Below, piece by piece: positions 1-11,217 of a stretch of DNA of 64,000 bases (positions are counted from its first letter, which is position 1; every line of letters starts with the position of its first letter). The DNA lies in the NCBI GenBank assembly GCA_024220505.1, contig JAKZZE010000007.1, positions 124,001-188,000 on the forward strand, read 5' to 3'. A model generated the notes under the pieces. It was given only the letters and a program-made list of their open reading frames with translations. It ran no database searches and was not told where the DNA came from. Source of the DNA: Rhizopus arrhizus. Lineage: Eukaryota; Mucoromycota; Mucoromycetes; Mucorales; Rhizopodaceae. The position numbers and the translations under genes are program-made.

Positions 1-164
1 ATATTCGTGTTCACCCTATAACATACTTTTTTTTTTTTTTTCGCTTAAAGGGGAGGAGAGAGATGCTCTGCTTGTGATTTTCAGGTCCAGTTTCTTGAAT
101 TTCATATTCAGAACAAAAGGTATCTTTTTTTTTTTTTTTTCTTTTTCTCTAATTTAGATACAAA
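1..164. other. Upstream region of the CDK8 gene
   Basis: No coding frame is supported. Two T-runs (about 28-41 and 126-140) and a CT-rich stretch lie directly ahead of the kinase start codon, which is the usual appearance of leaders in this window. Confidence 0.4.
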
Positions 165-1687
165 ATGTCCATGTCAGATTACAAAAGAAAGAGGGATGCA
201 CAACGCCCTAGAGTATTAGATAAATATGAAATCGTTGGATTCATCAGTTCTGGCACTTATGGTCGTGTTTATAAAGCAAGATCTAGAAACAAGTAAAATA
301 AAGATTTGATTCACTTCTCGTTTATAACACAATGCATAGAGATGATCCTCGTGAATTTGCCATTAAAAAGTTCAAGCCTGATAGAGAAGGAGACACGCAT
401 CATTACGTTGGCATCTCTCAATCGGCTTGTCGAGAAATAGCTGTAATATTAATACTATTATTCAATTGCATTTTATTCAACTTGTTATAGCTGTGTCGAG
501 AACTTCGACATGAAAACATTATAGCACTTGAAGAGGTCATGTTGGAAGATAAAGCCATCTTTATGGTTCTTGAATATGCTGAACATGATTTTTTGGTATA
601 AACAACTCAAAAAGGCACAAGGGGACATACCAGCTTATATACATATATTTTACTTGTAGCAACTCATTCACCATCATTTACATTCACAAAAGAAACCTAT
701 ACCCGAAATAGTTGTTAAATCGTTGCTTTGGCAACTTATCAATGGAGTAGCCTACCTACATTCAAATTGGGTACTACACAGAGATCTAAAACCTGCTAAT
801 GGTATACATCAACACTTGTCTACTCAATTTGTACTTATTCTCTACTAGTCTTACTGACAAGTGAAGGTGTAGTAAAAACAGCCGATTTAGGTTTGGCAAG
901 ATTATTTAACAAGCCTTTGGCTCCTCTGTTCAATGGAGATAAAGTGGTTGTGACCATTTGGTATCGTGCACCCGAATTATTATTTGGATCAAGGCATTAT
1001 ACAAAGGCGGTTGACATGTGGGCAGTAGGATGTATCTTTGGTGAATTGCTCGCTCTAAAGCCTATCTTTAAGGGTGAAGAAGCAAAGATGGATAATAAAA
1101 AGAGCGTGCCATTTCAACGAAGTCAATTGACAAAGATATTTGAAGTGATGGGAACACCAACAAGTAATAAACAAAGAAATAAAAAATGCTGATAGAAAAC
1201 TAGTGAAATTAATGATGATTACTCATAGAGGAAAGATGGCCTACGATAGATCAATTACCAGATTACCCACAATTAGCCTCCTTTCCACAGTAAGAAAGGA
1301 TCATTTGTGATGAATACAACTAAAATGCAAGTTTTATAGATGTCCTAATAACTTGAAGCAAGTATATCAAATAATGGGATGTCCTAAAAGTGAATCAGGA
1401 TTCAATTTATTATCAGCATTATTAGAATACGATCCAGCAAAGAGAATCACAGCAGAAAAAGCATTAAGTCATCCTTACTTTCAAGAGGAACCAAAGCCGA
1501 TCATGAAGTAAGCCATCTAATTTTCAACTTCTTATTAATCAATCACAATAGTGTTTTAGCACATCAAAATATAGAATATCCTCTTCGTCGTATCACACAC
1601 GAGGATAATGATATTAAGTCTGCCAAGGTTCCTGCCAAAGAAGATCATTCGATGGCAAGACAAGCAAAGAAACCAAGAAATGCTTAA
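165..1687 (+). CDS. SSN3: Cyclin-dependent kinase 8 (Mediator kinase Srb10/Ssn3 type)
   Basis: This is the catalytic subunit of the Mediator kinase module, which pairs with cyclin C in the nucleus and phosphorylates RNA polymerase II and transcription factors. Eight exons are read: 165-292, 340-442, 491-595, 660-801, 849-1163, 1229-1289, 1340-1507 and 1552-1687, giving 385 residues. Visible are the glycine loop (GTYGRV), VAIK-like FAIKKFK, the SxSACRE-type helix (SQSACREIA), HRDLKPAN, a DLG in place of DFG, and WYRAPELL. The insert after the activation loop ([16 protein letters not shown]) fits CDK8 rather than CDK9 or CDK11. A second ATG six bases downstream (171) is an equally possible start. 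It converges with the next gene with only 33 bp between the stop codons. Confidence 0.93.
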
Positions 1688-1720
1688 AAAAAATTTTTTT
1701 TTATATCAATGTACATAAAC

Positions 1721-2911
1721 TTATGTGAATCCCACTTGCATCCAGTCTGGTAGATCAATTGTATCTCCACAAACAGGCTTATCGCAACTGTCTTTTTTAC
1801 TTTCATAAAACAATTCCAGTGAAACAGTGGCACGAATCATCATGCGTTTTTTCAATGAGGCTCCCTGCATCAGGTCTTGTAAAGCAGGCAATGCGAGCCC
1901 TCGCCGATAGTGTAACAAATACTTTACGATCTCAACCTGTCTTGAACGAACTTCTAGGCTGTGTTCCTGTTGATTCAAAATAAGGTTTTTTCGAAGCAAG
2001 AGATGAATAAGCGAATGACAGACTTGATCTGCTGTCGGTCGTTGATCGGGGTCCTTGTGTAAACACTGAATGAAGATATCTTGATAGGCTCTGTCGACTG
2101 ACTTGAGTGAATGAATCCTGTATACTTTGGGACATACAGCGACAGAGGCAGGAAAGAGAACGCCTGAGGCCAGTTGCCAGAGGATGATACCCAACGCATA
2201 GATATTTGATCTTTTATCGACTCTTAACTCTGGAGCAAAATAAGGATATCGACCATACAGCCTTTCTCCGGACATGACCTGCTGCTCATCGGTCAGTTCG
2301 ACTTGCCCTCTTGTGATCAAAACATTTTTGGGTTGAAGGTTCGGATGAACTCTGTTGACATGATGTAAGTCACGCAAGGCAGAACTTGTCATGAGTGCCA
2401 CGCGATAGATCTTTTGAAAGGTCCAACTGTCCACTTGGGGTATCCACTGTTCAAGTGTTGCATCTGCAGCAAGGGAAACTAAACCTATCAAATGATATTT
2501 TGTATAGTTTGATCGTATCGCTGTCACACCCACAACGTGTTTCAAGCACTATGCAAAGAGTAAACAAACAGCGTGAGATTTTGTCTTTTGTCTTACTTGT
2601 TGTGTGATGTCATGTACTGCTCGAATAGCCACATTGATTTTACTCTTTTTCCAAGGTAATTTACACTGAGCCAAATACACTTGTCCTCGACTGCTGGATG
2701 GCAAAGGCTTTGGAGAATGAAACCAGGCAGGGGAAAGCCAGAGGAAGGATGTGCCTTTGGCTTCAAACATCTTTTGAACCTCAGCTGGATGATCAAAGTA
2801 ATGATCAAATAATTCATCGTAAAGTGAACCGTGCTTTTGACCCGACCAGCCTTTCATAAAGGTAGATCGATTTAATAATAGTGCATCAGGCCAACAGGTA
2901 TCAGACTTCAT
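1721..2911 (-). CDS. Protein kinase-like pseudokinase
   Basis: Two exons (2911-2597 and 2548-1721) with a 48-nt intron give 380 residues. The fold is kinase-like: an N-terminal region, a beta-3 strand reading VAIR, then an AxALRDLHHVN helix, a catalytic-loop position, an APE-like FAPEL and SNIYALGIILWQLASG, closing with a DPDQRPTA helix. The three catalytic signatures are altered: the VAIK lysine is arginine (about residue 97), HRD is HPN (about 173-175) and DFG is DEQ (about 192-194). It should therefore not transfer phosphate conventionally. It could bind partners or regulate an active kinase, but no substrate can be inferred. Resemblance to the large kinase-like families of Mucoromycota is from general knowledge. 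Confidence 0.75.
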
Positions 2912-3127
2912 GTCCTGTTACAAGATATCAAAAATGAAAGAAGCGTCACGTTCTTATCCCTTTTTACTTTATTTATTATTGGATTCAAAAATTCATTTGG
3001 ATGAGTAAGGATATAATCACAAGCATCTAAATCGTTTAAATGTTAGTTTTACATAAATAATTCACTTTATTTAACCTTGCTGCTTTATATTTAAAATATT
3101 AAACATTTTTTTTATAAAAAAAAATAA

Positions 3128-3158
<31 letters not shown>

Positions 3159-4657
3159 AATATTTGTACAAATGTCAATCTCAGATTAGAGTGGGAAGTT
3201 TTTTTTTTTAAGAGCAAATTGGTACTATACAAGCACAACCTTGCTGATATTTATCCAATCAAAACCATGTTAATCCAGTTATCAATTGAGTTACCTGCCT
3301 TTTATTACCCAACAAAAAAAGGATCCTTGTTACAAGTAAAAAAAAAAAAGCATCTTCTCTGTTCAGTTATACGCGAAACGATAATTAGGAAACCACTAAC
3401 CAATCGAAATAGGTTATATAATGAATGGACAAGCCATCAAAACTATTTTTGATAGTAAATATTAGAGCATCGTGTGTCTCATAAAGTCGAATGTTTAAAT
3501 ATAAAATATACGATCAAGAGTGAATTTGATTTTCATGAGCAGCTATAAAAAGTGGGGTTGAACATCAGCTGAGATGGAGAGAGAGAGACAATGATGATAA
3601 ACGATCAAATTTAAAGAGGCTGATGAACAGATAAACCCAAGAGAACCCAATTTGAAAAGGAGATTGCTTTATTAGAGGCGATGAATTCAGAAGGAAGAGG
3701 AGCCTTCGCAGTAATGTGCATTTACAGTCTGTTATGCATACAAGGCATTGAATGACATGCTTCTTAGTGAATGAAAGGTCAGGATGCTTTGATTTATCAC
3801 CGGTTAGCCCAATCAAGGCACCATCAGACACACCTGATGTATTTTGATCGATGTGTTGGTAGTAATCAAATGGGATACTAATACAAAAATGGACCTGCAA
3901 AAGGATAATACTATTGGAAGGAACATGACAGGATCTGATTCAAGGTCAATCGCTCCCCCCCCTCATCCACAGTAGGTTAAAAGTCAGAATAGCGGCCTTA
4001 AAAATTTGCATAAACTCTATGCCAGTAGTAACTTGCAATTTGTTATAAAGCACTTCATGTTTTGTGATTCGTTTGGTTTGATAAATGATCAATATGAAGG
4101 ACTGTATGATGATAGTAGTCGATTATATCAAAAGAGATCTCACACCAGAGTTTTCATACACTTATCTCTTGTTAACATTTCACTATGGATTTTATCGTAT
4201 TTTCCAACCATTCTTTATAGCCTTATGGATAGTAGAACAAGTTGAGCTCACTATTTGTTCATCAAATGATCATTTCATTCAGCTTATTCACCTCACTTTA
4301 AGTAGTTCAGTACTACGAGTTATACCTTTTAAGCACAATGCTTTAAAGAATTAATTTCTTTTTAAAAAAAGAAAATAGAACTATAGAACTTTGAGAAGAT
4401 GACAAAATGATCTGTTTGACGTTTATTGATCACGCCATGAATATATAATAAGCATATGAAGTTGAACCTATGAATACTTTTTTTATAGGTTATTTTTAGT
4501 GCGTCTTTTAAGGAGAAATAGAAAAAATGAGCTCACGTTTAATTGGTTAAACTACTTTTTATGGAAATACGCATCGGCTTTTTAATTATTTCGTATTCAC
4601 CAAATACTTTTTTATTTTATTTTTTTCTTCTCTTCTCCCTTTTCAAAGCAACTTGGC
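2912..4657. other. Intergenic region without a supported gene
   Basis: About 1.75 kb. It holds a long A-run near 3127-3156, a (GA)n patch near 3573-3590, a C8 run at 3954-3961 and several open frames of 70-110 codons that match nothing I know. The longest runs on the minus strand at 3565-3900 and has mixed, non-repetitive composition in its first 75 codons. A real exon is possible, but no splice partner was found. Confidence 0.4.
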
Positions 4658-5664
4658 ATGTCAACCACATTATCTTCCTTTACACGTTCAGACCCTGTCT
4701 TGATACCCGGCACAAATAACAATAATGAGCAATCATATAAAGACATGATTAAACAATTAGCTGCACAAGCACCTGAACCTTATGGTGCCATACCACCTCT
4801 AAAAAGGAAACAAAAAAGAAAGAGACCCAAAGAACCCGTCATACGTCGCTTATCTCACGTTGAGAATTGGCTTGCGGTAGACAGTAAAGAAAGTTTACCT
4901 GATGAAGAAGACTTGGTAATTACATTTTGTTGTATTCTTACTTTATCTCATGAGCTTTATAGAAACCTTCCTCTCCTTTCCGTAACTTCCTTTCAACTGA
5001 TTTTTTGGTATTACCATTACATATGCCACCACCTTCACTGAGCGCTCAAGGGCAACCTGAAGAGATTTTGATATTTCCAGATACTAAAAAGAAGCTTGAT
5101 TTAGATGAGGATGAGGATGAAGAAGACGAAGACGAAGAGGACGAGGATGATGAAGAAGAGGATGAGGATGATGAGAGTGGATATGGGGAGAATCGTCCAA
5201 AGACACTGACAAAACAAAGATCGATTCCATCGTTTTCCAGGTCAGTGATACCATCCACATCCACCACAAAATATTTTGCCATGTCCTCTTCTCCACCTCA
5301 ACAAGATGAACCTAGCAACTGGATCGAAACCCTACGTCGATCCTTGGTCTTGTCCACCTCACCTCAAACAAAAAAGACCCTGATTCCTATGCCACTTCCA
5401 CCACCTCGACCTCGTCTACGTAAAAGAAGATCCGAGGCAACCACTCAACCTAGATTTAACCCAGAAACTAATACATACACAAGAGATACCCGATCAAATC
5501 CTGACCATCTAAGAATGATCTCTGCGGAATTAAATATGATGAGAGCAAGGAAATTATCAAGTCCACTGAAACCAAGAGGCTTTTTACCAAGGCGTACAGA
5601 CGTATTTATACGTGGCGAACACAGACGTAGATCTTTGTTATTAAATGAAATAGCTTTTGTGTAA
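4658..5664 (+). CDS. Uncharacterised protein with acidic tract and basic patches
   Basis: Two exons, 4658-4915 and 4963-5664, are joined across a 47-nt intron (GTAATT...TTATAG) that keeps the frame, giving 319 residues. Features in order are a basic KRKQKRKRPKEP segment near residue 50 that resembles a nuclear localisation signal, an almost uninterrupted Asp/Glu tract of roughly 30 residues near 112-142, a Ser/Thr/Pro-rich middle, and an Arg-rich C-terminus with PPPRPRLRKRR. No enzymatic domain is recognised. The composition suggests a nuclear chromatin or ribosome-biogenesis factor, but that is inference only. The reading frame of the second exon upstream of the acidic tract supports this splice choice over later AGs. 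Confidence 0.65.
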
Positions 5665-6107
5665 ATATTTCCTGCTTTTTGATTTAAATAGATCCTTTGC
5701 CTTCTCTTTTTTTCTTTTTTCATAAACCCACAATATGAAAGCAGAGGTGTTCCTGTATGAAAGTGTAAATAAAAAACTATATTCATTACGTCACTATCAT
5801 TTAAACATGAGCTTGATTAGCCATTGGTTTAGTGAAACAGCAATAAGGAGCCAGAGGGCTTTTTTTGAGTGTTTGAAAACACATTATCTATGTACAGGCA
5901 TAGGCTTTAATTTATTCTTTGGATAAACATCATAAAGCAGAGTGGCATCAGAAGCATACATTTTAAGCTTTGCAAAAGACCGAATGTAAGCCAATGGACC
6001 AGTGGAATTCGCTTGCCGTTGATTTTTTTTTCCATGTCGCACAAAAGAATTGATTTACTTTTTTTTTTCCATTTTTTTTTTTTTTTAGTATTATTGTTCA
6101 TATACGC
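5665..6107. other. Intergenic region
   Basis: Nothing coding is supported. A T-rich stretch (6057-6087) directly precedes the glycosyltransferase start and probably belongs to its promoter or leader. Confidence 0.4.
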
Positions 6108-7292
6108 ATGAGTATATTGAATCTATTTAGAAACACAGGTGCCTATACAAGGCTACCGACAACGACTTCAACCTTCATGCGACCTAAACGTTGGAAGTTA
6201 CTTTCGGTGATCAAATATAGTACATTAATCATTGTCAGTCTTGTCATCACCTTTTTCACAATCTGCCAACTTCAACTCAACATTCGAGTCTATCTTCGCA
6301 ACTGGATATCACATGCGGACGATGCATACTATGCACCCCTCGCGGGCTGCTTTGACAACCTACCAGAGGACAGCCCGTATCTCACAGGACAGACCCACTA
6401 TGTGAACGATCTCTCACCGGGCATCAGTTTGATGGAAGATTACGACTGTTATGATTTTGCAGCGACCATTCAATCCAAACCGATCCAGAGTGAGGAGCCC
6501 ATGATTTACCATGCTTACTGGCGAGCAGACCTTGCCCCTGTGGGTCCCAAGCAGCTGGCCACCCTCCGTTCCTTCTTTGCGACCCAGACGGCAAACAACA
6601 ACAGCGTGGTCTACCTTTGGTCCAACGGGGACTTGTCTCAATCGCCAGTGATCAAGGACATCAAGCAACATGTGGGTGAGCGGTTACAGGTCAAGTTCTA
6701 TGACTCGCACGAACTTTCCAAAGGGTCCCCGATGGAGAATTCGAGCCACCTGGATTACAAGGACGCCAGTGGCTATCTGGACGGTGACCTCGTCCGTCTG
6801 CTGGTCATCTATCGGCACGGCGGCATGTGGTTCGACATGGACTCCCTCTTTGTGAGAGACATGAGCCCGCTCTTTGAGCAAGAGTGGTTGTTGCAGTGGG
6901 ACTGTTATCTGCCCAACGGATTTCCATTCAATGGTGCCTTCATGCGATTCCACAAGGAATCTCCCTATCTCTGCGAGATGCTGTCCGAATTGGCCTCAGG
7001 TCCACTTCCGAGACCCAACACGATCGATTGGGGAGGATACATGTATTATAGGATCTATCGAAGATTGCTTCACCACGGCATACGACCTTGGGCGGTGCTT
7101 CCTTGGTGTTTTACTGATTCCATGGTGTGTTCACCCAAGAATTCGATGCCGAATGCGTTTATTGAAACAGAGTTTTCTAAAGAAAGGCTATTAAAGACCT
7201 TTGCTTATCATTGGCATAACCAGTGGAAGAAAGAACCCGGGTCATTGTTTCGATTTTTAGATGATTTGCATAAAAAGACACTTGGGTGGTAA
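6108..7292 (+). CDS. Type II membrane glycosyltransferase, GT32 (Gly_transf_sug) family
   Basis: Single-exon gene of 394 residues. A short basic cytoplasmic tail is followed by one membrane segment (about residues 37-53), so the enzyme is predicted to sit in the Golgi or ER with a lumenal catalytic domain. The domain carries RHGGMWFDMDSL, in which DMD (about 243-245) is the metal- and nucleotide-sugar-binding DXD motif, and a C-terminal AYHWHNQWKK typical of the alpha-1,4-glycosyltransferase-like end of this clan. The donor sugar and acceptor cannot be read from sequence. GC content between about 6300 and 7100 is clearly higher than in all neighbouring genes, and no introns are present. Family members include Och1-like mannosyltransferases and Gb3-synthase-like enzymes. 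Confidence 0.85.
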   Translation: MSILNLFRNTGAYTRLPTTTSTFMRPKRWKLLSVIKYSTLIIVSLVITFFTICQLQLNIRVYLRNWISHADDAYYAPLAGCFDNLPEDSPYLTGQTHYVNDLSPGISLMEDYDCYDFAATIQSKPIQSEEPMIYHAYWRADLAPVGPKQLATLRSFFATQTANNNSVVYLWSNGDLSQSPVIKDIKQHVGERLQVKFYDSHELSKGSPMENSSHLDYKDASGYLDGDLVRLLVIYRHGGMWFDMDSLFVRDMSPLFEQEWLLQWDCYLPNGFPFNGAFMRFHKESPYLCEMLSELASGPLPRPNTIDWGGYMYYRIYRRLLHHGIRPWAVLPWCFTDSMVCSPKNSMPNAFIETEFSKERLLKTFAYHWHNQWKKEPGSLFRFLDDLHKKTLGW

Positions 7293-7366
7293 CAATAAAG
7301 AACTTTATATACCTTTTGTGTGACTTGAATCTATTTTGTCTTTCTTTTCAAAAAAAAAAAAAAAAA

Positions 7367-7839
7367 ATGTCAATTGTATCCAGAGAAGAATCATTCTCTG
7401 CTTATAAATATCTTGACGTGGAAAGTATAAACCATCCGAGTGTGGATGACACACTACATGATTTTATCTATCTACAGACAGAACCCTCAGGCAGGTTATA
7501 GCTTGATTGAAAGAACGTAAAATAACCTACTTGTTAGTCAACATGCTTTGTGAAAGAACAAGATCGACATGTATCAAACCAACTTTGACTGAGCAAGAGC
7601 TAGTTGAGCATAACCAATCACAACTAGAAAAGGAACGAGCCTTATTGATAAAAGCAGTAGAAGAAAGATGTGGACTATTAAAGCAAGAGTTTGAAATGAG
7701 AATGGAAAGATTGGAAAAGCAATACATGGATACTGAGAAGGAATTTGCAAAGATCAAAAGTGATATTGAAAAGATTTATGCTATGCAAAAAAGATATATT
7801 GATAAAGAGGTTCAAACAGATTCAAATCATCGAGAATAA
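7367..7839 (+). CDS. Small coiled-coil protein of unknown function
   Basis: The ATG directly follows a 17-base A-run, 74 bp after the glycosyltransferase stop. Exon 7367-7494 joins exon 7557-7839 across a 62-nt intron whose GTTATA donor is weak but is the only one found that restores an open frame. The product is 136 residues. From about residue 55 to 125 it is a charged heptad-like helix (LVEHNQSQLEKERALL, then EMRMERLEKQY), so it is probably a coiled coil that dimerises or acts as an adaptor. There is no signal peptide, no membrane span and no recognised family. Confidence 0.55.
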
Positions 7840-8118
7840 ATCTTTAGTCGAATTTGAAAAAAAAAAAGAGAGGATAGAGTGTGTGATATGGTAGTCAAAC
7901 AAAAGATCATTTTACCTTAAAATCGCATCTTATCCTATGTCATAATTTAATCATTAAACATTTATGATTTATTCAAATAAACATTTTGTGTGTTGTTCTT
8001 TAACACCATAAACAATAATGCAATTTCAACCATATTTTGATAAAAGCAGTCATTAGTACTACACATCGACGTGCCTTGAAAGCAAAGCATTTTTTTTTTT
8101 TTTTTTTCTTCGTAAACA

Positions 8119-8769
8119 ATGAACATAGCCAACATCAATCCCGACCGACCACTTTTAGTTGGTCCAGAAACACCTGTCGAACCATTTCCTTTTGCTCTTT
8201 CTGGCAAGGTTGTTAAAGGCTACGGTCGAGGAAGTAAAGAATTAGGCATTCCAACAGGTAAGACAATAAAATGTATCGCGTATTCTCACTAACTGTAATA
8301 AAGCAAACCTATCTGATGATGCTATTAATGCGCTTGTCTCTGGATTAGAAACAGGTGTTTATTATGGTTGGACACAAATTGGTGATGCTGGAAGTCAAGT
8401 ATACCCGATGGTGATGAGTTTAGGATGGAATCCTTATTATCATAATGAAAAAAGATCAGCTGTAAAAGTGAGGATGATGAAAAGAAAAAGAAAACTAAGT
8501 GTTATTTATAGGAAGTACATGTGATACATGAATTTTCAGAAGATTTTTATGATGTGTCTATTCGAGTATTAGTGCTAGGCTACATTCGACCTGAACAAGA
8601 TTATCCTTCGCTTGGTATATAAATTGATTATTATACAATGATTTGCACACTAACAATAATAACAACAGATGCTTTGGTTACAGACATCAGAACAGATATT
8701 GAAGTAGCCAAGCGCTCATTAGAAAGAAGATTATATGCAGAAGCTAAGCATCATTCCTTATTTCAATAA
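8119..8769 (+). CDS. FMN1: Riboflavin kinase
   Basis: Phosphorylates riboflavin with ATP to give FMN, the first step of flavin cofactor synthesis. Four exons (8119-8257, 8304-8467, 8512-8614, 8669-8769) encode 168 residues, the usual size for monofunctional eukaryotic enzymes. Near residues 29-49 lies the family signature [10 protein letters not shown] followed by LGIPTANL, in which the PTAN segment binds nucleotide and metal. GVYYGW, the catalytic-Glu region [13 protein letters not shown] and the closing [13 protein letters not shown] helix follow. The first exon junction splits the PTAN motif and the splice restores it exactly. A 17-base T-run lies just upstream of the ATG. The gene converges on the cyclin gene, 130 bp away. 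Confidence 0.95.
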
Positions 8770-8865
8770 AAATTAGATTTTTTATTATATAATGTTTATT
8801 ACACATACAGAATATACATTTAAATCTAATTTCTATCTATATTCATACCAGATGAATCAATAAAA

Positions 8866-8896
<31 letters not shown>

Positions 8897-8899
8897 AAG

Positions 8900-9600
8900 C
8901 TAAGCGGATCGTTTATTGTCTTCTTCATGTTTATCAACCGACAAATGCCTTGCTCTTCTTCTAATCGGTGGTGCAATATCCTCATCTTCTATACACGGTT
9001 GAATATCCTCATTTTCCGATTTCCAATGCGCCAATAATTGATTACCGTATTGCTGAAGTTCTTCAATTGTAATAAATAATGAAAAATTGTTAAGAGCCAA
9101 GAACTCTAATTCTAATATGTTCAACTCGGATACTGGCAATCCACCCACCTAAGTCAATATGTTAGCATTCACACTTGGTGATTCAATGCATCCCTATACT
9201 GTACTTTTGCATAACGTGTGTTTGTGAAAAAAACGTCTGAAAATAATTTACTAGCCACCATTACCCCAGAGATGATTAAACGGTGAATGTTGTATGAATC
9301 AATCTGCAATCCAACAGCTGTGTTTCCCATACGATCGAAATAGACCAGTAAAGCAAGAAAACACTCGTTTGCACAGGGACAATATTTAAGTATACGTGTT
9401 AAATAGGCATAAATGGAGATACTTGGTATGGACCGTGCATGAAAGCAGGTATATGGACTTGTGCTTTTCCGTCTCTCTCCTGGTATTGATTGTTGGTCAT
9501 TCACCTTGATTATCTTTTCAAGTAAAAAAGTAAGCATTTTAATAGTGTCCTTTGTTGGATGTCTGGCCATGTCATAATGTGTTGCATTGTGTTGATTCAT
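8900..9600 (-). CDS. Pho80/Pcl-like cyclin
   Basis: Two exons (9600-9205 and 9148-8900, 56-nt intron) encode 214 residues. The cyclin-box core is visible: IPSISIYAYLTRILKYCPC, then LALLVYFDRM, then IHRLIISGVMVASKLFSDVFFTNTRYAKVGGLP and LNILELEFL, which is the arrangement of Pho80/Pcl-type cyclins that partner Pho85-like CDKs. A role in phosphate, glycogen or cell-cycle control is plausible from family knowledge, and the specific partner is unknown. The splice restores the SDxxxTNxxYAKVGG motif, which supports the intron. The C-terminus is acidic and then basic (RRRARHLS). Confidence 0.88.
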
Positions 9601-9922
9601 TTATAACAAAAGTTCAAAAAAAGAAGGGAAAATAAAAAAAAGAAAAAGAGAAAAAGAGAGATTCAAAGACGGTGTTATTGTTATTGTTATTAATAACAAA
9701 TAAAAAAAAAAAGTTTTTCAACCATAATCCATTTTTATAAGCAAATATGACATTTCATAAAAGCTGAAACTTTTTTACTCATTTTATTATTGTTTTTCTG
9801 AAAATAACGAATGATTGCGTTTATGCTTTAACATGTAAAGTAACAAAATAAAACTGTCTTTCAATTTTGCTTTATTTGCCTTTTTTTTTTAAAAAAAAAA
9901 AAAAAAAACTTAATTCATACAA

Positions 9923-11184
9923 ATGGGTGTCAATGACGACGAATTTGAATTGATACGCAATCACGTACCTAGTTTAATTTCCCTTTGTGGAGAAAGCAAA
10001 CATGAATGTGGTTATTGTAAAGGAAAGGATTGCTCCAAGTCCTTTGGTATTTGGGCTCACTTTATGTCTTGTTCAGTAAATACATATACGCGTGAGCGTG
10101 CATAAAACAAGTATTAATATAATACACGTAGAACTATCAGTCGTTAATAGACAGAGGTTGGAGAAGATCTGGAAAGTATTTGTATAAACCAGATATGGAA
10201 AAAACTTGTTGTCCACAGTATACCATAAGGTTGAAAGCAAAAGAATTCAAATTGACAAAGGGACAAAAGAAGATACTCAGTAAATTTAATCGATATATTC
10301 AAGGCACATGGAGCCCTGATAAAGACCATCAAGAGAAGGAGAATAATACAAAAAAGCCTCCAAAGGATAATACACCAAAGCAATTAATGGATTATATTCA
10401 TGCATTGGATAATAGTAGCAATAATAAACATGATTTAAAGGTAAACACTACCTACAAACAAATGCAAGTAAATTAATCTTTACAAGTATAGATAGAACTA
10501 GAACCAAGTTCTTTTACAAAAGAGAAATTTGAATTATATAAAAAGTATCAGATATCCATACACAATGACGATGATGTATCAGAAAGAGGATTTCGCAGAT
10601 TCTTGGTGGATTCACCACTAAAAAGGGAAAAAAAGTTTGGATCGTTTCATCAAAAGTACCTACTGGATGGCCAGTTGATTGCACTGTCAGTGATTGATAT
10701 ACTACCTAGCTGCGTGTCAGCCGTTTATTTTATGTACGATCCTCAATATGCTTATTTAGGATTAGGAAAATACAGTGCGTTAAGAGAGACAAGCCTCGTT
10801 CAGGAATTAAGCAAGACAGATTCGAATCTGCAATACTATTATATGGGCTTCTATATTGACTCATGTCCAAAGATGAATTACAAGGGACAATATGAACCAT
10901 CGGATTTATTAGATCCTTTGGGCTACACTTGGCATCCAATTGAAAAGTTTAAAAAAGAATTCAAACATAAAAAGTTTATTACTTTTGTGGAAACAAGACC
11001 CAAACTGAATATTACTGACCAAGTATTATCAACAGTACATGTTTACATTGGTGATGGCTCTGCTCTTTCTGCAAAGGATTTTATAAATTACATTCAAGAT
11101 GCGCATGTAAAAAAATGTATTATGGATTATCTATCGGCTGTTGGTTTATTCTCTTTGACTTCCGAAATCATGATTACTTTTTAA
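9923..11184 (+). CDS. ATE1: Arginyl-tRNA--protein transferase (ATE1)
   Basis: Transfers arginine from Arg-tRNA to proteins with N-terminal Asp, Glu or oxidised Cys, marking them for N-degron proteolysis. Three exons (9923-10075, 10141-10440, 10492-11184) encode 381 residues. Visible are the N-terminal Cys motif HECGYCKGKDCS (residues about 29-40), which in the family binds an iron-sulfur cluster or metal, then LIDRGWRRSGKYLYKP, TCCPQYTIRL, and the catalytic-domain blocks SERGFRRFLVDSPL, SAVYFMYDPQYAYLGLGKYSALRE, YYYMGFYIDSCPKMNYKGQYEPSDLL and TWHP. All junctions are in frame. It runs tandemly with GPN2, whose ATG lies only 33 bp beyond the stop. Confidence 0.95.
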
Positions 11185-11217
11185 TTTTTTTTTTTTTCTT
11201 TTGAATAAAAATAAAAT

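Noticed and set aside
3565..3900. 111-codon minus-strand ORF in the intergenic region
   Set aside because: No recognised domain, no splice partner and a low-complexity end; kept only as a remark in the intergenic entry.
5046..5296. Minus-strand frames rich in serine or His/Pro opposite the acidic tract
   Set aside because: They are the complement of the GAT/GAA repeat coding the Asp/Glu run on the plus strand.
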